DNA from: JADGOV01 sp963814355
Lineage (GTDB): Bacteria; Actinomycetota; Actinomycetes; JADGOV01
NCBI GenBank assembly: GCA_963814355.1
Contig: CAWFCZ010000001.1
Location: 22,065 to 86,064, forward strand
Direction: 5' to 3'
DNA: 64,000 nucleotides
Shown piece after piece: positions 1-7,884 of the stretch. Under the pieces are notes generated by a model. That model ran no database searches and had not been told where the DNA came from. It was given only the letters and a program-made list of their open reading frames with translations. Position numbers and translations under genes: made by a program. Position 1 is the first letter of the stretch, and every line of letters begins with the position of its first letter.

Positions 1-579
1 CAGGCCGGCGAGTCGGTCGAGGGTCTCCTCCAGCTCCAGGCTGCCGGCCAGGGCGGTCCCGGCGTCCACCAGGAACCCCAGCCGTTCCCGGGCGGCGTGC
101 TCCGCCTCGAACAGCCTGGTGCGTACCAGGGCGAGGGCGCACTGGGAGGCGACCGTAGGCAGGAACTCCAGGTCGCTGCCAGCCAACTCGGCTCCACGCG
201 GGTAGCCCAGAATGAGGGCTCCGAGCAGCTCGCTGCCGATGGTCAGCGGCGCCACGACAAGGGCGCCGTCCTCGTCCTGGCAGCGCAGTTGGCCCCGCCG
301 CAGCTCCGCGAGGGTGGACGGCGCCGCCAGGCCAGCCCGCTCGGCGGCGGCCCGCAAGTCCGGACCCACCACGGCGGCCGCGAACAGGTCCAGGGTTTGG
401 CCGTCGGCGACCAGCTGGGCCAGCAGCGCCCCACGGGCGCCGAAGAACGTGGCCGCTCCGCGCAGCGACACCGCGGCCACGGCCTGGGACGATTCGGCGG
501 CGGCCATGGCGGGCACCAGGTCGTCGAAATAGGCGAGTCGTCGGGACAGGCCCTCAGCGGCGGGCTCACTCGACGTCAC
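1..579 (-). CDS. GAF-domain protein, probably a SpoIIE/RsbU-type phosphatase (3' end outside window)
   Basis: The reading frame is open from a GTG at 577-579 to the window edge, so only the first 193 residues are present. They read as a GAF-like sensor domain: a helical start, the strand stretch ALVVAPLTIGSELLGALILGY, then a helix running into FLVDAGTALAGSLELEETLDRL. That last segment is typical of the linker between GAF domains in actinobacterial proteins that end in a PP2C/SpoIIE phosphatase or a histidine kinase domain; the output domain is not visible, so phosphatase is an inference. The frame is closed upstream by a stop about 25 codons before the GTG and no better start exists. No clear Shine-Dalgarno is seen. 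Confidence 0.6.
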   Translation of the reverse strand, partial: MTSSEPAAEGLSRRLAYFDDLVPAMAAAESSQAVAAVSLRGAATFFGARGALLAQLVADGQTLDLFAAAVVGPDLRAAAERAGLAAPSTLAELRRGQLRCQDEDGALVVAPLTIGSELLGALILGYPRGAELAGSDLEFLPTVASQCALALVRTRLFEAEHAARERLGFLVDAGTALAGSLELEETLDRLAGL

Positions 580-672
580 GACGGCATGGTAATCGCCGCG
601 TACGACACCACCGCGGGCCGCGACCGCGCCGAAGCGGGCGCCACGCGATCATCATCGCCGTCCGGCCGGCCT

Positions 673-701
673 TTGCGGCAGCCCAGTGCTGCCCCTAGAC
701 T
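673..701 (+). promoter_or_regulatory. Promoter of the tRNA-Glu/Asp/Phe cluster
   Basis: TTGCGG at 673-678 and TAGACT at 696-701 are separated by exactly 17 bases, a good housekeeping-sigma arrangement. The expected start point is about 20 bases ahead of tRNA-Glu. Confidence 0.6.
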
Positions 702-729
702 GATCTCGTCCCCAACGGCGGACCGTGAC

Positions 730-802
730 GCCCTCATCGTCTAGCGGCCCAGGACACCGCCCTTTCAAGGCGGCAGCACGGGTTCGAATCCCGTTGGGGG
801 CA
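730..802 (+). tRNA. tRNA-Glu (anticodon UUC)
   Basis: A full cloverleaf of 73 bases without encoded CCA. The acceptor strands are GCCCTCA and TGGGGGC followed by discriminator A. The anticodon arm CCGCC-CTTTCAA-GGCGG carries TTC, and the T arm is CGGGTTCGAATCCCG. First of three tRNA genes on the same strand. Confidence 0.95.
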
Positions 803-862
803 CGCGCATCGAGGCGTTGCGAGTACGGTGGCACGAGCACGCACCGAGCAAGCAGCGATCAA

Positions 863-937
863 GGTCCCGTAGTGCAGTTTGGAGTGCACGCCGCCCTGTC
901 AAGGCGGAGGTCGCGGGTTCAAATCCCGTCGGGACCG
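863..937 (+). tRNA. tRNA-Asp (anticodon GUC)
   Basis: A full cloverleaf: acceptor GGTCCCG paired with CGGGACC, discriminator G as expected for Asp, anticodon loop CTGTCAA on a CCGCC/GGCGG stem, and T arm GCGGGTTCAAATCCCGT. CCA is not encoded. It lies 60 bases after tRNA-Glu and is probably co-transcribed. Confidence 0.95.
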
Positions 938-966
938 CTCCGGAGATCGACTCTGGACGAACACCG

Positions 967-1040
967 GGGCAGGTAGCTCAGTCGGTACGAGCGCTCGCCT
1001 GAAAAGCGAGAGGTCGGCGGTTCGACCCCGCCCCTGCCCA
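967..1040 (+). tRNA. tRNA-Phe (anticodon GAA)
   Basis: Acceptor GGGCAGG pairs with CCTGCCC, discriminator A. The D arm is GCTC-AGTCGGTAC-GAGC, the anticodon loop CTGAAAA sits on CTCGC/GCGAG, and the T arm is GGCGG-TTCGACC-CCGCC. CCA is not encoded. It lies 29 bases after tRNA-Asp. Confidence 0.95.
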
Positions 1041-1126
1041 CACTGGCTTTCCCCGTCGTCTGAGCAGTACCAGTCCGGTACCAGCGCGGGTTACGTCGAC
1101 GAGTCTTAAGACGAGCGGTGCTGGCT

Positions 1127-1142
1127 CGGTGCCGGGGCACCG
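1127..1142. terminator. Hairpin between the tRNA cluster and bldC
   Basis: CGGTGC-CGGG-GCACCG forms a six-pair GC stem with a four-base loop between the convergent tRNA cluster and bldC, so it could end transcription in both directions. There is no T-run. A second perfect palindrome, GTCTTAAGAC, lies at 1103-1112. Confidence 0.35.
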
Positions 1143-1154
1143 CCCGTCGCTCGG

Positions 1155-1358
1155 CTATTCGGTCCGCGGGCTGGGGATGCCGGCAAGCAGGGCGCGCACC
1201 TCAGTTTCACGATACCGGCGGTGGCCGCCCAACGTCCGGATCGAGGTCAGCTTGCCAGCTTTGGCCCACCGCGTCACGGTCTTCGGATCGACGCGGAACA
1301 TGGTGGCGACCTCGGCCGGGGTAAGCAGCGGCTCAGCCTCGGATGTCCGAGTGGTCAT
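1155..1358 (-). CDS. bldC: BldC, MerR-type developmental regulator
   Basis: A 67-residue protein, almost the length of Streptomyces BldC (68). It is a lone winged-helix DNA-binding domain without the dimerisation coiled coil or effector domain of full MerR proteins: LLTPAEVATMFRVDPKTV is the helix-turn-helix and LTSIRTLGGHRRYRETEV is the wing and closing helix. In Streptomyces, BldC binds cooperatively as head-to-tail multimers and holds back differentiation. The start was placed at the ATG at 1358 because GGAGGGG lies just upstream and the homologous sequence begins there; a 17-codon extension upstream is possible but unlikely. It is divergent from vdh. Confidence 0.95.
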   Translation of the reverse strand: MTTRTSEAEPLLTPAEVATMFRVDPKTVTRWAKAGKLTSIRTLGGHRRYRETEVRALLAGIPSPRTE

Positions 1359-1605
1359 GGCCCCTCCATCACAGTTGCGAGGCCCGGCGACGCCGCGCCC
1401 TCGTACCACATCGTGCCGGTTGTCTGCTCTGCCCGGTATGGCCTAGCCGAGCTATCTTTCCGACGTTGGCGGTACTAGGTACACAGTGGCACGACTAGTC
1501 GCGCAGCGCTACCATTCGCGCCCCCCTTTCGGATGGCTTGCGGGGGACCCGACCGCTCATGGCTGTCGGGCCGCTGTGCCTACGTTGAGTAGGGTGGGTG
1601 TCGAG
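1359..1605. promoter_or_regulatory. Divergent bldC/vdh control region
   Basis: About 250 bases separate the two divergent starts. The region holds a perfect 10-base palindrome CGACTAGTCG (1492-1501) and a near-palindromic GGTACTAGGTAC just before it (1471-1482). These are candidate operators, for example for BldC itself or a vdh regulator. No gene is seen here. Confidence 0.3.
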
Positions 1606-2706
1606 ATGCCCCCGCTGCACGCCGACTCGACGGTCTTTCGCGGATCCGGCCACGAGCAGGTGGTCTTCTGCTCGGAGCCCAGTTCGGGTCTGAAGGCGAT
1701 CATCGCGATCTACTCCACGGCGCTCGGGCCGGCACTCGGCGGTACCCGGTTCTACCCCTACGCCAGCGAGGCCGACGCCCTCGACGACGTGCTGAACCTG
1801 GCCCGCGCCATGGCGTACAAGGCGGCCTGTGCCGGCCTGGACCTCGGTGGCGGAAAGGCCGTGATCATCGGCGACCCGGCGACGCAGAAGTCCGAGGCGC
1901 TGCTGCGGGCCTACGGGCGCTTCGTCGAGTCTCTCGGCGGCCGCTATCTCACCGCCTGTGACGTCGGTACCTACGTCGCCGACATGGACGTGGTGGCCCG
2001 GGAGTGCCGCTTCGTGACCGGTCGCTCGCCGGCATACGGCGGGGCCGGCGACTCGTCCATCCTCACCGCGTACGGGGTGTTCCAAGGGATGCGCGCGGCC
2101 GCCGAGGTGGCCTGGGGTGTGCCGTCGCTCACCGGCCGTCGGGTGGGCATCGCCGGGGTGGGCAAGGTGGGCCGACATCTCGTCGAGCACCTGCTGGCCG
2201 ACGGCGCCTCCGTGGTGGTCAGCGACGTCGATGCGGCGGCCGTCGAGCGGGTCAGGCAGCTGTCCCCCCGGGTCGAGGCGGTCAGCGTCGAGGCGTTGGT
2301 GGCCCAGGACATCGACGTGTACGCGCCGTGCGCCCTTGGGGGAGCGCTCAGCGCGGACACTGTCCCGTTGCTGCGGGCCAGCGTGGTCTGCGGGGCGGCG
2401 AACAACCAACTGGCCCAGCCGGAGGTCGAGGGCCTGCTCACCAGCCGGGGTGTGGTGTACGCCCCGGATTACGTGGTCAACTCCGGGGGGCTGATCCAGG
2501 TGGCGGATGAGATCGAGGGATACTCCGAGCCCCGGGCCAGGGCCAAGGCGGGTGCCATCTTCGAGGTCACCCGGCGGGTGTTCCGCACGGCCGCCCAGGA
2601 GGGCATCAGCCCGGTGACGGCGGCTGACCGGCTGGCCGAGCGTCGGATGGCCGAGGTGGGCCGGCTGCGCAACGTCTGGCTGCCAGGCCGACCGGGGAGC
2701 CGGTGA
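1606..2706 (+). CDS. vdh: Valine (branched-chain amino acid) dehydrogenase
   Basis: Encodes 366 residues of the Glu/Leu/Phe/Val dehydrogenase family, which oxidatively deaminates branched-chain amino acids to 2-oxo acids with NAD+. In actinomycetes this feeds acyl-CoA precursors. The N-terminal half carries the substrate and dimerisation domain with TALGPALGGTRFYPY and the catalytic-lysine motif GGGKAVIIG (Lys84; a second Lys at 72). The Rossmann motif VGIAGVGKVGRHL lies at about 180-191, followed by CGAANNQLA and APDYVVNSGG. The ATG at 1606 was chosen because AGGGTGGG precedes it by seven bases and homologues begin near this point; an in-frame start 40 codons upstream would add a tail without similarity. 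Confidence 0.92.
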   Translation: MPPLHADSTVFRGSGHEQVVFCSEPSSGLKAIIAIYSTALGPALGGTRFYPYASEADALDDVLNLARAMAYKAACAGLDLGGGKAVIIGDPATQKSEALLRAYGRFVESLGGRYLTACDVGTYVADMDVVARECRFVTGRSPAYGGAGDSSILTAYGVFQGMRAAAEVAWGVPSLTGRRVGIAGVGKVGRHLVEHLLADGASVVVSDVDAAAVERVRQLSPRVEAVSVEALVAQDIDVYAPCALGGALSADTVPLLRASVVCGAANNQLAQPEVEGLLTSRGVVYAPDYVVNSGGLIQVADEIEGYSEPRARAKAGAIFEVTRRVFRTAAQEGISPVTAADRLAERRMAEVGRLRNVWLPGRPGSR

Positions 2707-2848
2707 GCGCCATGCCCCGGGGCGCTCGCCGATCCGAGCGGAACGGGGTAATCTAGGCCGACGACAACGGCGCAGGCGTAGCGCCGATCTATTGCGCCTA
2801 CACGACCGGGGTCGACGCCAGACTCCGCACTGCAAGGGGGTCGAGCCA

Positions 2849-3097
2849 ATGGGGCGCGGCCGAGCCAAGGCCAAGCAGACGAAGGTCGCCCGGGAGTTGA
2901 AGTACTTCAGCCCCGAGACCGACCTCGATCGACTGCGCGCGGAGCTCGCCGGCACGTCGAGCGCCGGAAACGGGCACCGGCCCTCATCCGGCGGGGAGGC
3001 TGCCGTCGATGACGCGCTGGCAGAGGACTCCCCCGACGATGCGCTGGCCGAGGAGCTGCAGGACGACGAGGACGAGGACTGGTCCGCTCGGGGCTGA
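2849..3097 (+). CDS. DUF3073 family protein
   Basis: An 82-residue soluble protein. The basic N-terminus MGRGRAKAKQTKVARELKY is the hallmark of the actinobacterial DUF3073 family, and the C-terminus is strongly acidic (DDEDEDW). Function is unknown. It commonly sits beside purM in actinomycetes, as here, where it converges on purM with 24 bases between the stops. A GGGGG stretch about ten bases ahead of the ATG is the likely ribosome site. Confidence 0.9.
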   Translation: MGRGRAKAKQTKVARELKYFSPETDLDRLRAELAGTSSAGNGHRPSSGGEAAVDDALAEDSPDDALAEELQDDEDEDWSARG

Positions 3098-3121
3098 TCG
3101 GGCCGGCCGCGGCCGCGTGGG

Positions 3122-4162
3122 TCAGGGAGCGTGTCGGCCGGTCAGCATCGCCTGGCCGGCGCCGGCGACCACTTCGCCGGCGATCCACGACGGCACCCCA
3201 CGATCGTTGAGGATTGCCACGGCCCGCTCCGCGTCGGCGGCGGAGGTTATCGCCACCATGCCGACGCCCTGGTTGAGGGCTCGCTCCATCTCGTCCTGCT
3301 CGATCGCCCCGCGGGCTGCCACGTAGGAGAAGATCGGCGGGAGGCGCCAGCTGGCCCGGTCCAGCACCGCATCCGCGGTCGGGGGCAGCACCCGAGCCAG
3401 GTTCGCCGCCAACCCCCCGCCGGTGACGTGCGCGAAGGCTCGTACCGCGACTTCGGCGGCCAGGGCGAGGCAGTCCCGGGCGTAGATTCGCGTCGGGGTG
3501 AGCAGCACCTCACCGAGCGGCGGCCCGAGCTCGGTGTCGGTGAGCGGTACGTCGCGCAGCACGTGCCGGACCAGGGAGTACCCGTTCGAGTGCAGCCCGG
3601 TGGAGGCCATCGCGATGACGGCGTCACCCGACCGCACCCGATCGGGGCCTAGTACGGCGTCGGCCTCGACCGCGCCGACCCCGGCGGCCGCCAGGTCGTA
3701 CGCATCCGGTTCCAGCAAGCCGGGGTGCTCGGCCGTCTCGCCGCCGATCAGCGCGCAGCCCGCCTCTCGGCAGCCCTCCGCGACACCGCCGACCAGCGCC
3801 GCGATGCGTTCGGGTACGACCCGTCCGCAGGCGATGTAGTCGGTGAGGAACAGCGGCTCGGCGCCGCACACCACCAGGTCGTCGACGACCATGGCGACCA
3901 GGTCGATGCCCACGGTGTCGTGGCGGTCCAGCGCCCGGGCGATCGCCACCTTGGTGCCGACGCCGTCGGTGGCCGCGGCGAGCAGCGGCCGCCGCCAGCG
4001 CCTCAGGTCGAGTTCGAACAGCCCGGCGAAGCCACCTAGCCCGCCGAGCACCTCGGGTCGGCTGGCCCGGGCCACCGATTGTTTCATCAGCTCGACGGCG
4101 CGCTCGCCGGCCGCGATGTCGACGCCGGCGCCCGCGTAGGTCGCCGGCCGGTGCTCGGGCAC
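3122..4162 (-). CDS. purM: Phosphoribosylformylglycinamidine cyclo-ligase (AIR synthetase)
   Basis: Catalyses ATP-dependent closure of FGAM to AIR, step 5 of purine synthesis. The 346 residues match the usual length. The first half carries the AIRS fold with TYAGAGVDI, AATDGVGTKVAIA and DLVVCGAEPLFLTDYI. GGETAEHPG and GLHSNGYSLVR follow, and the C-terminal half has HVTGGGLAANLARVLP and NQGVGMVAI. The start lies three bases after the purF stop, so the pair is one transcription unit with probable translational coupling. Confidence 0.97.
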   Translation of the reverse strand: MPEHRPATYAGAGVDIAAGERAVELMKQSVARASRPEVLGGLGGFAGLFELDLRRWRRPLLAAATDGVGTKVAIARALDRHDTVGIDLVAMVVDDLVVCGAEPLFLTDYIACGRVVPERIAALVGGVAEGCREAGCALIGGETAEHPGLLEPDAYDLAAAGVGAVEADAVLGPDRVRSGDAVIAMASTGLHSNGYSLVRHVLRDVPLTDTELGPPLGEVLLTPTRIYARDCLALAAEVAVRAFAHVTGGGLAANLARVLPPTADAVLDRASWRLPPIFSYVAARGAIEQDEMERALNQGVGMVAITSAADAERAVAILNDRGVPSWIAGEVVAGAGQAMLTGRHAP

Positions 4163-4165
4163 CGG

Positions 4166-5785
4166 TCAGCTCCGGCCGGCGCCGAAGGTAGCGCCCAGCG
4201 CCGGAGCCATGTCGGCGTCGCGGGGGTGGCCGGTGTCGGGGGTGAGCAGGGCGTCGAAGGAGTCGGGGCTGTGATCCTGGCTGCCGGCGTCGGCGGCCAC
4301 CGCCCGGGCGACCCCGTCGGGCAGGTGCGTGCTTGCCACGTCCCTGGCCGGCAACCCGATCGGGTACACCCCGTCGAAGCAGGCCCGGCAGAGCCGGTCG
4401 GCGCCGATCGTGGTGGCCGCGATCAGGCCCTCGAGGGAGATATAGGACAGCGTGTCGGCACCGATCGAGGCCCGGATCTCCCCCACACCGAGCCCGCTGG
4501 CGATCAGCTCGGCGCGGGTGGCGAAGTCGATGCCGTAGAAGCACGGCCACTGCACCGGCGGGCTGGAGATCCGGACGTGCACCTGCGCGGCACCCGCCTC
4601 CCGGAGCATCCGGACCAGCGCCCGCTGCGTGTTGCCGCGGACGATGGAATCATCCACGACGACCAGCCGCTGACCACGGATGATTTCCCGGAGCGGGTTG
4701 AGTTTGAGCCAGATGCCGAGCTGGCGGATGGTCTGGGAGGGCTGGATGAAGGTCCGGCCGACGTAGGAGTTCTTCACCAACCCCACGCCGTACGGAATGC
4801 CACTCGCCTCGGCAAAGCCGACCGCAGCCGGCGTACCGGACTCCGGGACGGCGATCACCAGGTCGGCGTCCGCGGGGTACTCCCGGGCCAGCGCCCGGCC
4901 CACCTCGACCCGGGTGGCGTACACCCCGCGACCCGCGATGGTGGTATCCGGCCGGGCAAGGTAGACATACTCGAAGAGGCAGCCTTTGGGGCCGGCCTCG
5001 GCGAACTGCACGCTGCGCAGGCCATGGGCGTCGATGGCGACCAACTCGCCGGGTTCGATCTCGCGGACGAACGAAGCGCCGACGATGTCCAGCGCGGCGG
5101 TCTCGCTGGCGACCACCCAGCCGCGGTCGAGCCGGCCGAGGACCAGCGGCCGGATCCCCGCCGGGTCCCGGGCGGCCAGCAGCGTCGCCTCGTCCATGAA
5201 TACCAGCGAGAACGCTCCTCGCAGCAGCGGGAGAACGTCCAGGGCGGCGCTTTCCAGCGGCACGTCGTGCTGCGCCGAGAGCAGCCCGGTGATCAGGTCG
5301 GAGTCGGTGGTGGCCCCCGCCGCGTTGCGGTCGCCGGCCGCAGCCGCCCGGTCGGCGAGATCCCTGGTGTTGAGCAGGTTGCCGTTGTGCCCCAGCGCGA
5401 TGGCCCCGCCACCGTCGCGGGAGCGGAAGGAGGGCTGGGCGTTCTCCCAGGTGCCCGCGCCGGTGGTGGAGTACCGGGTGTGCCCGATGGCCAGGTGGCC
5501 GCGCAGCGAGCTCAGCGTGGGCTCGTCGAAAACCTGGGCAACGAGGCCTAGTTCCTTGTAGACCAGCACCGTGGCGCCGTCGCTGACCGCCATGCCGGCG
5601 GCCTCCTGGCCGCGGTGCTGCAGCGCGAACAGGCCGAAGTAGGTCAGCTTGGCGACGTCTTCGCCGGGCGCCCAGACACCGAACACGCCGCACGCGTCCT
5701 TGGGCGGTGGATCACTGGTGACGTCGAGGTCGGAATGGCCGTCATCGCCGCGGCCACTACCGTTCTGGTCAAGACCAGGGCGCAC
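4166..5785 (-). CDS. purF: Amidophosphoribosyltransferase (GPATase)
   Basis: Committed step of purine synthesis: PRPP plus glutamine to phosphoribosylamine. The 539 residues hold a class II glutamine amidotransferase domain with nucleophile Cys32 (DACGVFGVW) and a C-terminal phosphoribosyltransferase domain with the PRPP loop VVVDDSIVRGNT. Cysteines in GCLFEYVYLARP, PCFYGIDF and LCRACF fit the Fe-S-containing, propeptide-processed subtype seen in Bacillus subtilis and actinobacteria. The GTG start was chosen for GAGGAG eight bases upstream; it implies a 31-residue propeptide before Cys32. It is followed at once by purM. Confidence 0.96.
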   Translation of the reverse strand: MRPGLDQNGSGRGDDGHSDLDVTSDPPPKDACGVFGVWAPGEDVAKLTYFGLFALQHRGQEAAGMAVSDGATVLVYKELGLVAQVFDEPTLSSLRGHLAIGHTRYSTTGAGTWENAQPSFRSRDGGGAIALGHNGNLLNTRDLADRAAAAGDRNAAGATTDSDLITGLLSAQHDVPLESAALDVLPLLRGAFSLVFMDEATLLAARDPAGIRPLVLGRLDRGWVVASETAALDIVGASFVREIEPGELVAIDAHGLRSVQFAEAGPKGCLFEYVYLARPDTTIAGRGVYATRVEVGRALAREYPADADLVIAVPESGTPAAVGFAEASGIPYGVGLVKNSYVGRTFIQPSQTIRQLGIWLKLNPLREIIRGQRLVVVDDSIVRGNTQRALVRMLREAGAAQVHVRISSPPVQWPCFYGIDFATRAELIASGLGVGEIRASIGADTLSYISLEGLIAATTIGADRLCRACFDGVYPIGLPARDVASTHLPDGVARAVAADAGSQDHSPDSFDALLTPDTGHPRDADMAPALGATFGAGRS

Positions 5786-5853
5786 GCGTGGGGCTCCTCG
5801 AGTTACGGCGGCGCATCGATGCCGCCGGGGCGGCCGGGGAAGCCGACGCGGAC

Positions 5854-5859
5854 AGTCTA
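5854..5859 (-). promoter_or_regulatory. Candidate -10 box of purF
   Basis: Read on the minus strand this is TAGACT, a TANNNT box about 70 bases before the purF start codon, in the 142-base gap shared with a divergent gene. No convincing -35 is seen. Confidence 0.3.
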
Positions 5860-5927
5860 GACACCGGTGCGCCACCAACCGGGGACCTCCGTTCTTCCGG
5901 CTGGCGAAAAGTGGGTACGGCGTGGGC

Positions 5928-7043
5928 ATGACCACGACGCTCGCCGACCTGGACGATGAGACCGTGCAGACTTTGGACCGGTACGGATTCGACGAGGAAC
6001 AGTTCCGCACCCTGCAGGCTCGGGTCCGCGATGGATCGCTCGCGCCGACCAGCAATGTGCTGACCGGCCGGGTGGAACCACCGGAGTCGGCGGACATCAC
6101 CCCGCTGCCCGAACCGGGCGGCGAGGGGTACGAAGCTGCACGGGAAGCTGGGCTCGCCGCGCTGCGGGACTCCTCGGTCGCCTCGGTGGTGCTCAACGGC
6201 GGCATGGCGACCCGCTTCGGCGGCGTCGTGAAGGGCGTGGTGGAAGCCCTTGACGGGCGGAGCTTCCTGGAGCTGAAGCTCGCCCAGGCCGAGGGGGTCG
6301 CCACAGCACTCGGCATCTCGGTGCCGACAGCGGTGATGACCAGCTTCGCGACCGACGCTGCCACCAAGGCGTTCCTCGCCGAGCGAGGGGTACCGCAGCC
6401 GCTCTACTTTAGCCAGTACGTCTCACTGCGAATGGAGCGCGACGGGCTCCCCTTCCGCGGCGCCGACGGGCGGGTGTCGCTCTACAGCCCGGGGCACGGG
6501 GACTTCTTGCTCGCGCTACGACGCTCCGGCACGCTGGATGCGCTGCGGGCCCAGGGCGTCCGCCACGTCACCGTCTCCAACGTGGACAACCTGCCCGCGC
6601 GCCTGGATCCGGTAGTACTCGGTTCGCATGTACTCGCCGGACGGCCGATGACCGCCGAAGTCGTGGCCAACTCCGGTGACGTCGGCGGCGCCCCGGCGAA
6701 GGTGGACGGCCGGGTGCAGCTGGTCGAGTCCATGCGGTTCCCGCCAGGCTTCGACCACAGCCGCCTGCCGGCGACGAACTCCAACACCGTGACATTCGAC
6801 CTCGAGGCGTTGGACCGGGACTTCGACCTCACCTGGCTGTACGTGGAGAAGAACGTCGAGGGGCGCTCTGCGGTGCAACTCGAGCACCTGTACCACGAGG
6901 CGTCGGTGTTTCTGCCCACCACGTACCTATTGGTCCCGGCAAGCGGGCCGCGAAGCCGCTTCCTGCCGATCAAGAGGCCGGAGGATCTCACCGCGGCGCA
7001 GCCGCAGCTCCGGGAGTTGTTGGCCCGCCCGCCGCTGCAGTAG
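5928..7043 (+). CDS. UTP--sugar-1-phosphate uridylyltransferase (UDPGP family)
   Basis: A 371-residue soluble enzyme of the UDP-glucose/UDP-GlcNAc pyrophosphorylase family, which makes UDP-sugars from UTP and a sugar 1-phosphate. The nucleotide-binding signature is VLNGGMATRFGGVVKG at residues 88-103 (family pattern L-x-G-G-x-x-T-R-x-G). VTVSNVDNLPARLDP marks the metal/UTP site, and the C-terminal part has IKRPEDL. Exact sugar specificity cannot be read from the sequence. The ATG at 5928 was preferred; an in-frame GTG two codons earlier is also possible, and neither has a strong ribosome site. It is divergent from purF. Confidence 0.82.
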   Translation: MTTTLADLDDETVQTLDRYGFDEEQFRTLQARVRDGSLAPTSNVLTGRVEPPESADITPLPEPGGEGYEAAREAGLAALRDSSVASVVLNGGMATRFGGVVKGVVEALDGRSFLELKLAQAEGVATALGISVPTAVMTSFATDAATKAFLAERGVPQPLYFSQYVSLRMERDGLPFRGADGRVSLYSPGHGDFLLALRRSGTLDALRAQGVRHVTVSNVDNLPARLDPVVLGSHVLAGRPMTAEVVANSGDVGGAPAKVDGRVQLVESMRFPPGFDHSRLPATNSNTVTFDLEALDRDFDLTWLYVEKNVEGRSAVQLEHLYHEASVFLPTTYLLVPASGPRSRFLPIKRPEDLTAAQPQLRELLARPPLQ

Positions 7044-7066
7044 ACCGCCGCTGCAGTAGTCGGAGC

Positions 7067-7849
7067 TCAGCGCACGACTGGCAGCCACCCGGAGAGGTCG
7101 GCCCGGCTGCCGCTGGCCCTGACCCTGCCGGCGGCCACCGCCTCGGCCCAGCCGCGCCGCCCGGCGGCCAGCTCCAACCAGCTCACCGGGTCGGTCTCGA
7201 TCACGTTGGGCGGCGTGCCGCGGGTGTGGCGCGGCCCGGGTACGCACTGCACGGCGGCGTACGGCGGCACCCGCAGCTCCACGGCCCGGCCCGGGGCGGC
7301 CACGGCCAGGACGTCGGCCAGCAGCAGTACCGCGTGGCGGACGGCGGCCGGGGTCAGCACCAGCTCTGCTCCGGTGGCCGCGGCCAGGTCCAGGCCGTGG
7401 ACAACGCCTTCGACGCAGCGGGTGATCAGGAAGTCGGAGAACGGCAGCGTGCCGGGTCGGGTGGCCACCAGCCGGTCCGCATCCGCGGTGGCGGTGGTCG
7501 CCGCGGCAGCGGCCACGGCATCACCGAAGGCGATTCGCAGCTCGGCGGGCGAGGCCGCCGCGGCCGTGGCCTTGGCACGTTCGGCGACTCCGGCGGCCGC
7601 CGCTGCGGCGCCGGCGTAGTAGCGCAGCAGCTCGACGTCGGCCCGAGCCGGCGCCGGTTCGGCGAGGTAGCGGGTCATGGCCTCGACGTTGGAGGTCAGG
7701 TGCGCGACCAGCTCCGCAACCCGCCAGGTGCCGAGCCGGGTCGGGGTCCCGAACGCCTCCGCGGGCAGGGCGGCCACCGCGTCGGCGAGCCCACCGAACT
7801 GGTCCAGCACCGCGGTGCGGAGCTCGGCGTAGGAGCTGGCGGAGATCAT
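7067..7849 (-). CDS. Maleylpyruvate isomerase / DinB-type mycothiol-dependent enzyme
   Basis: Encodes 260 residues. The N-terminal part is a DinB-like four-helix bundle of the mycothiol-dependent maleylpyruvate isomerase family (LGTWRVAELVAHLTSNVEAM; later VEGVVHGLDLAAATG). The C-terminal 90 residues resemble the small SCP-2-like domain often joined to it (VPPYAAVQC, ending in ADLSGWLPVV). Such proteins use mycothiol as thiol cofactor; the substrate here is unknown. It lies 35 bases after purL on the same strand and may be the last gene of that operon. The sequence is very alanine-rich. The start at 7849 is the only ATG after the purL stop that keeps the conserved N-terminus. Confidence 0.75.
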   Translation of the reverse strand: MISASSYAELRTAVLDQFGGLADAVAALPAEAFGTPTRLGTWRVAELVAHLTSNVEAMTRYLAEPAPARADVELLRYYAGAAAAAAGVAERAKATAAAASPAELRIAFGDAVAAAAATTATADADRLVATRPGTLPFSDFLITRCVEGVVHGLDLAAATGAELVLTPAAVRHAVLLLADVLAVAAPGRAVELRVPPYAAVQCVPGPRHTRGTPPNVIETDPVSWLELAAGRRGWAEAVAAGRVRASGSRADLSGWLPVVR

Positions 7850-7884
7850 CGAAGCGCGCCGCGAGGGCTGGGCGTCATGGGTGG

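Noticed and set aside
97..744. A plus-strand frame of 215 codons over the left edge, running into tRNA-Glu
   Set aside because: It lacks motifs and overlaps the tRNA; the minus strand in this stretch reads as a GAF domain.
1495..2955. A long minus-strand frame opposite vdh
   Set aside because: It is a shadow frame; vdh on the plus strand has all dehydrogenase signatures.
5786..6367. A 194-codon N-terminal extension of purF
   Set aside because: It is antisense to the UDP-sugar pyrophosphorylase gene and would bury the catalytic Cys far from the N-terminus.
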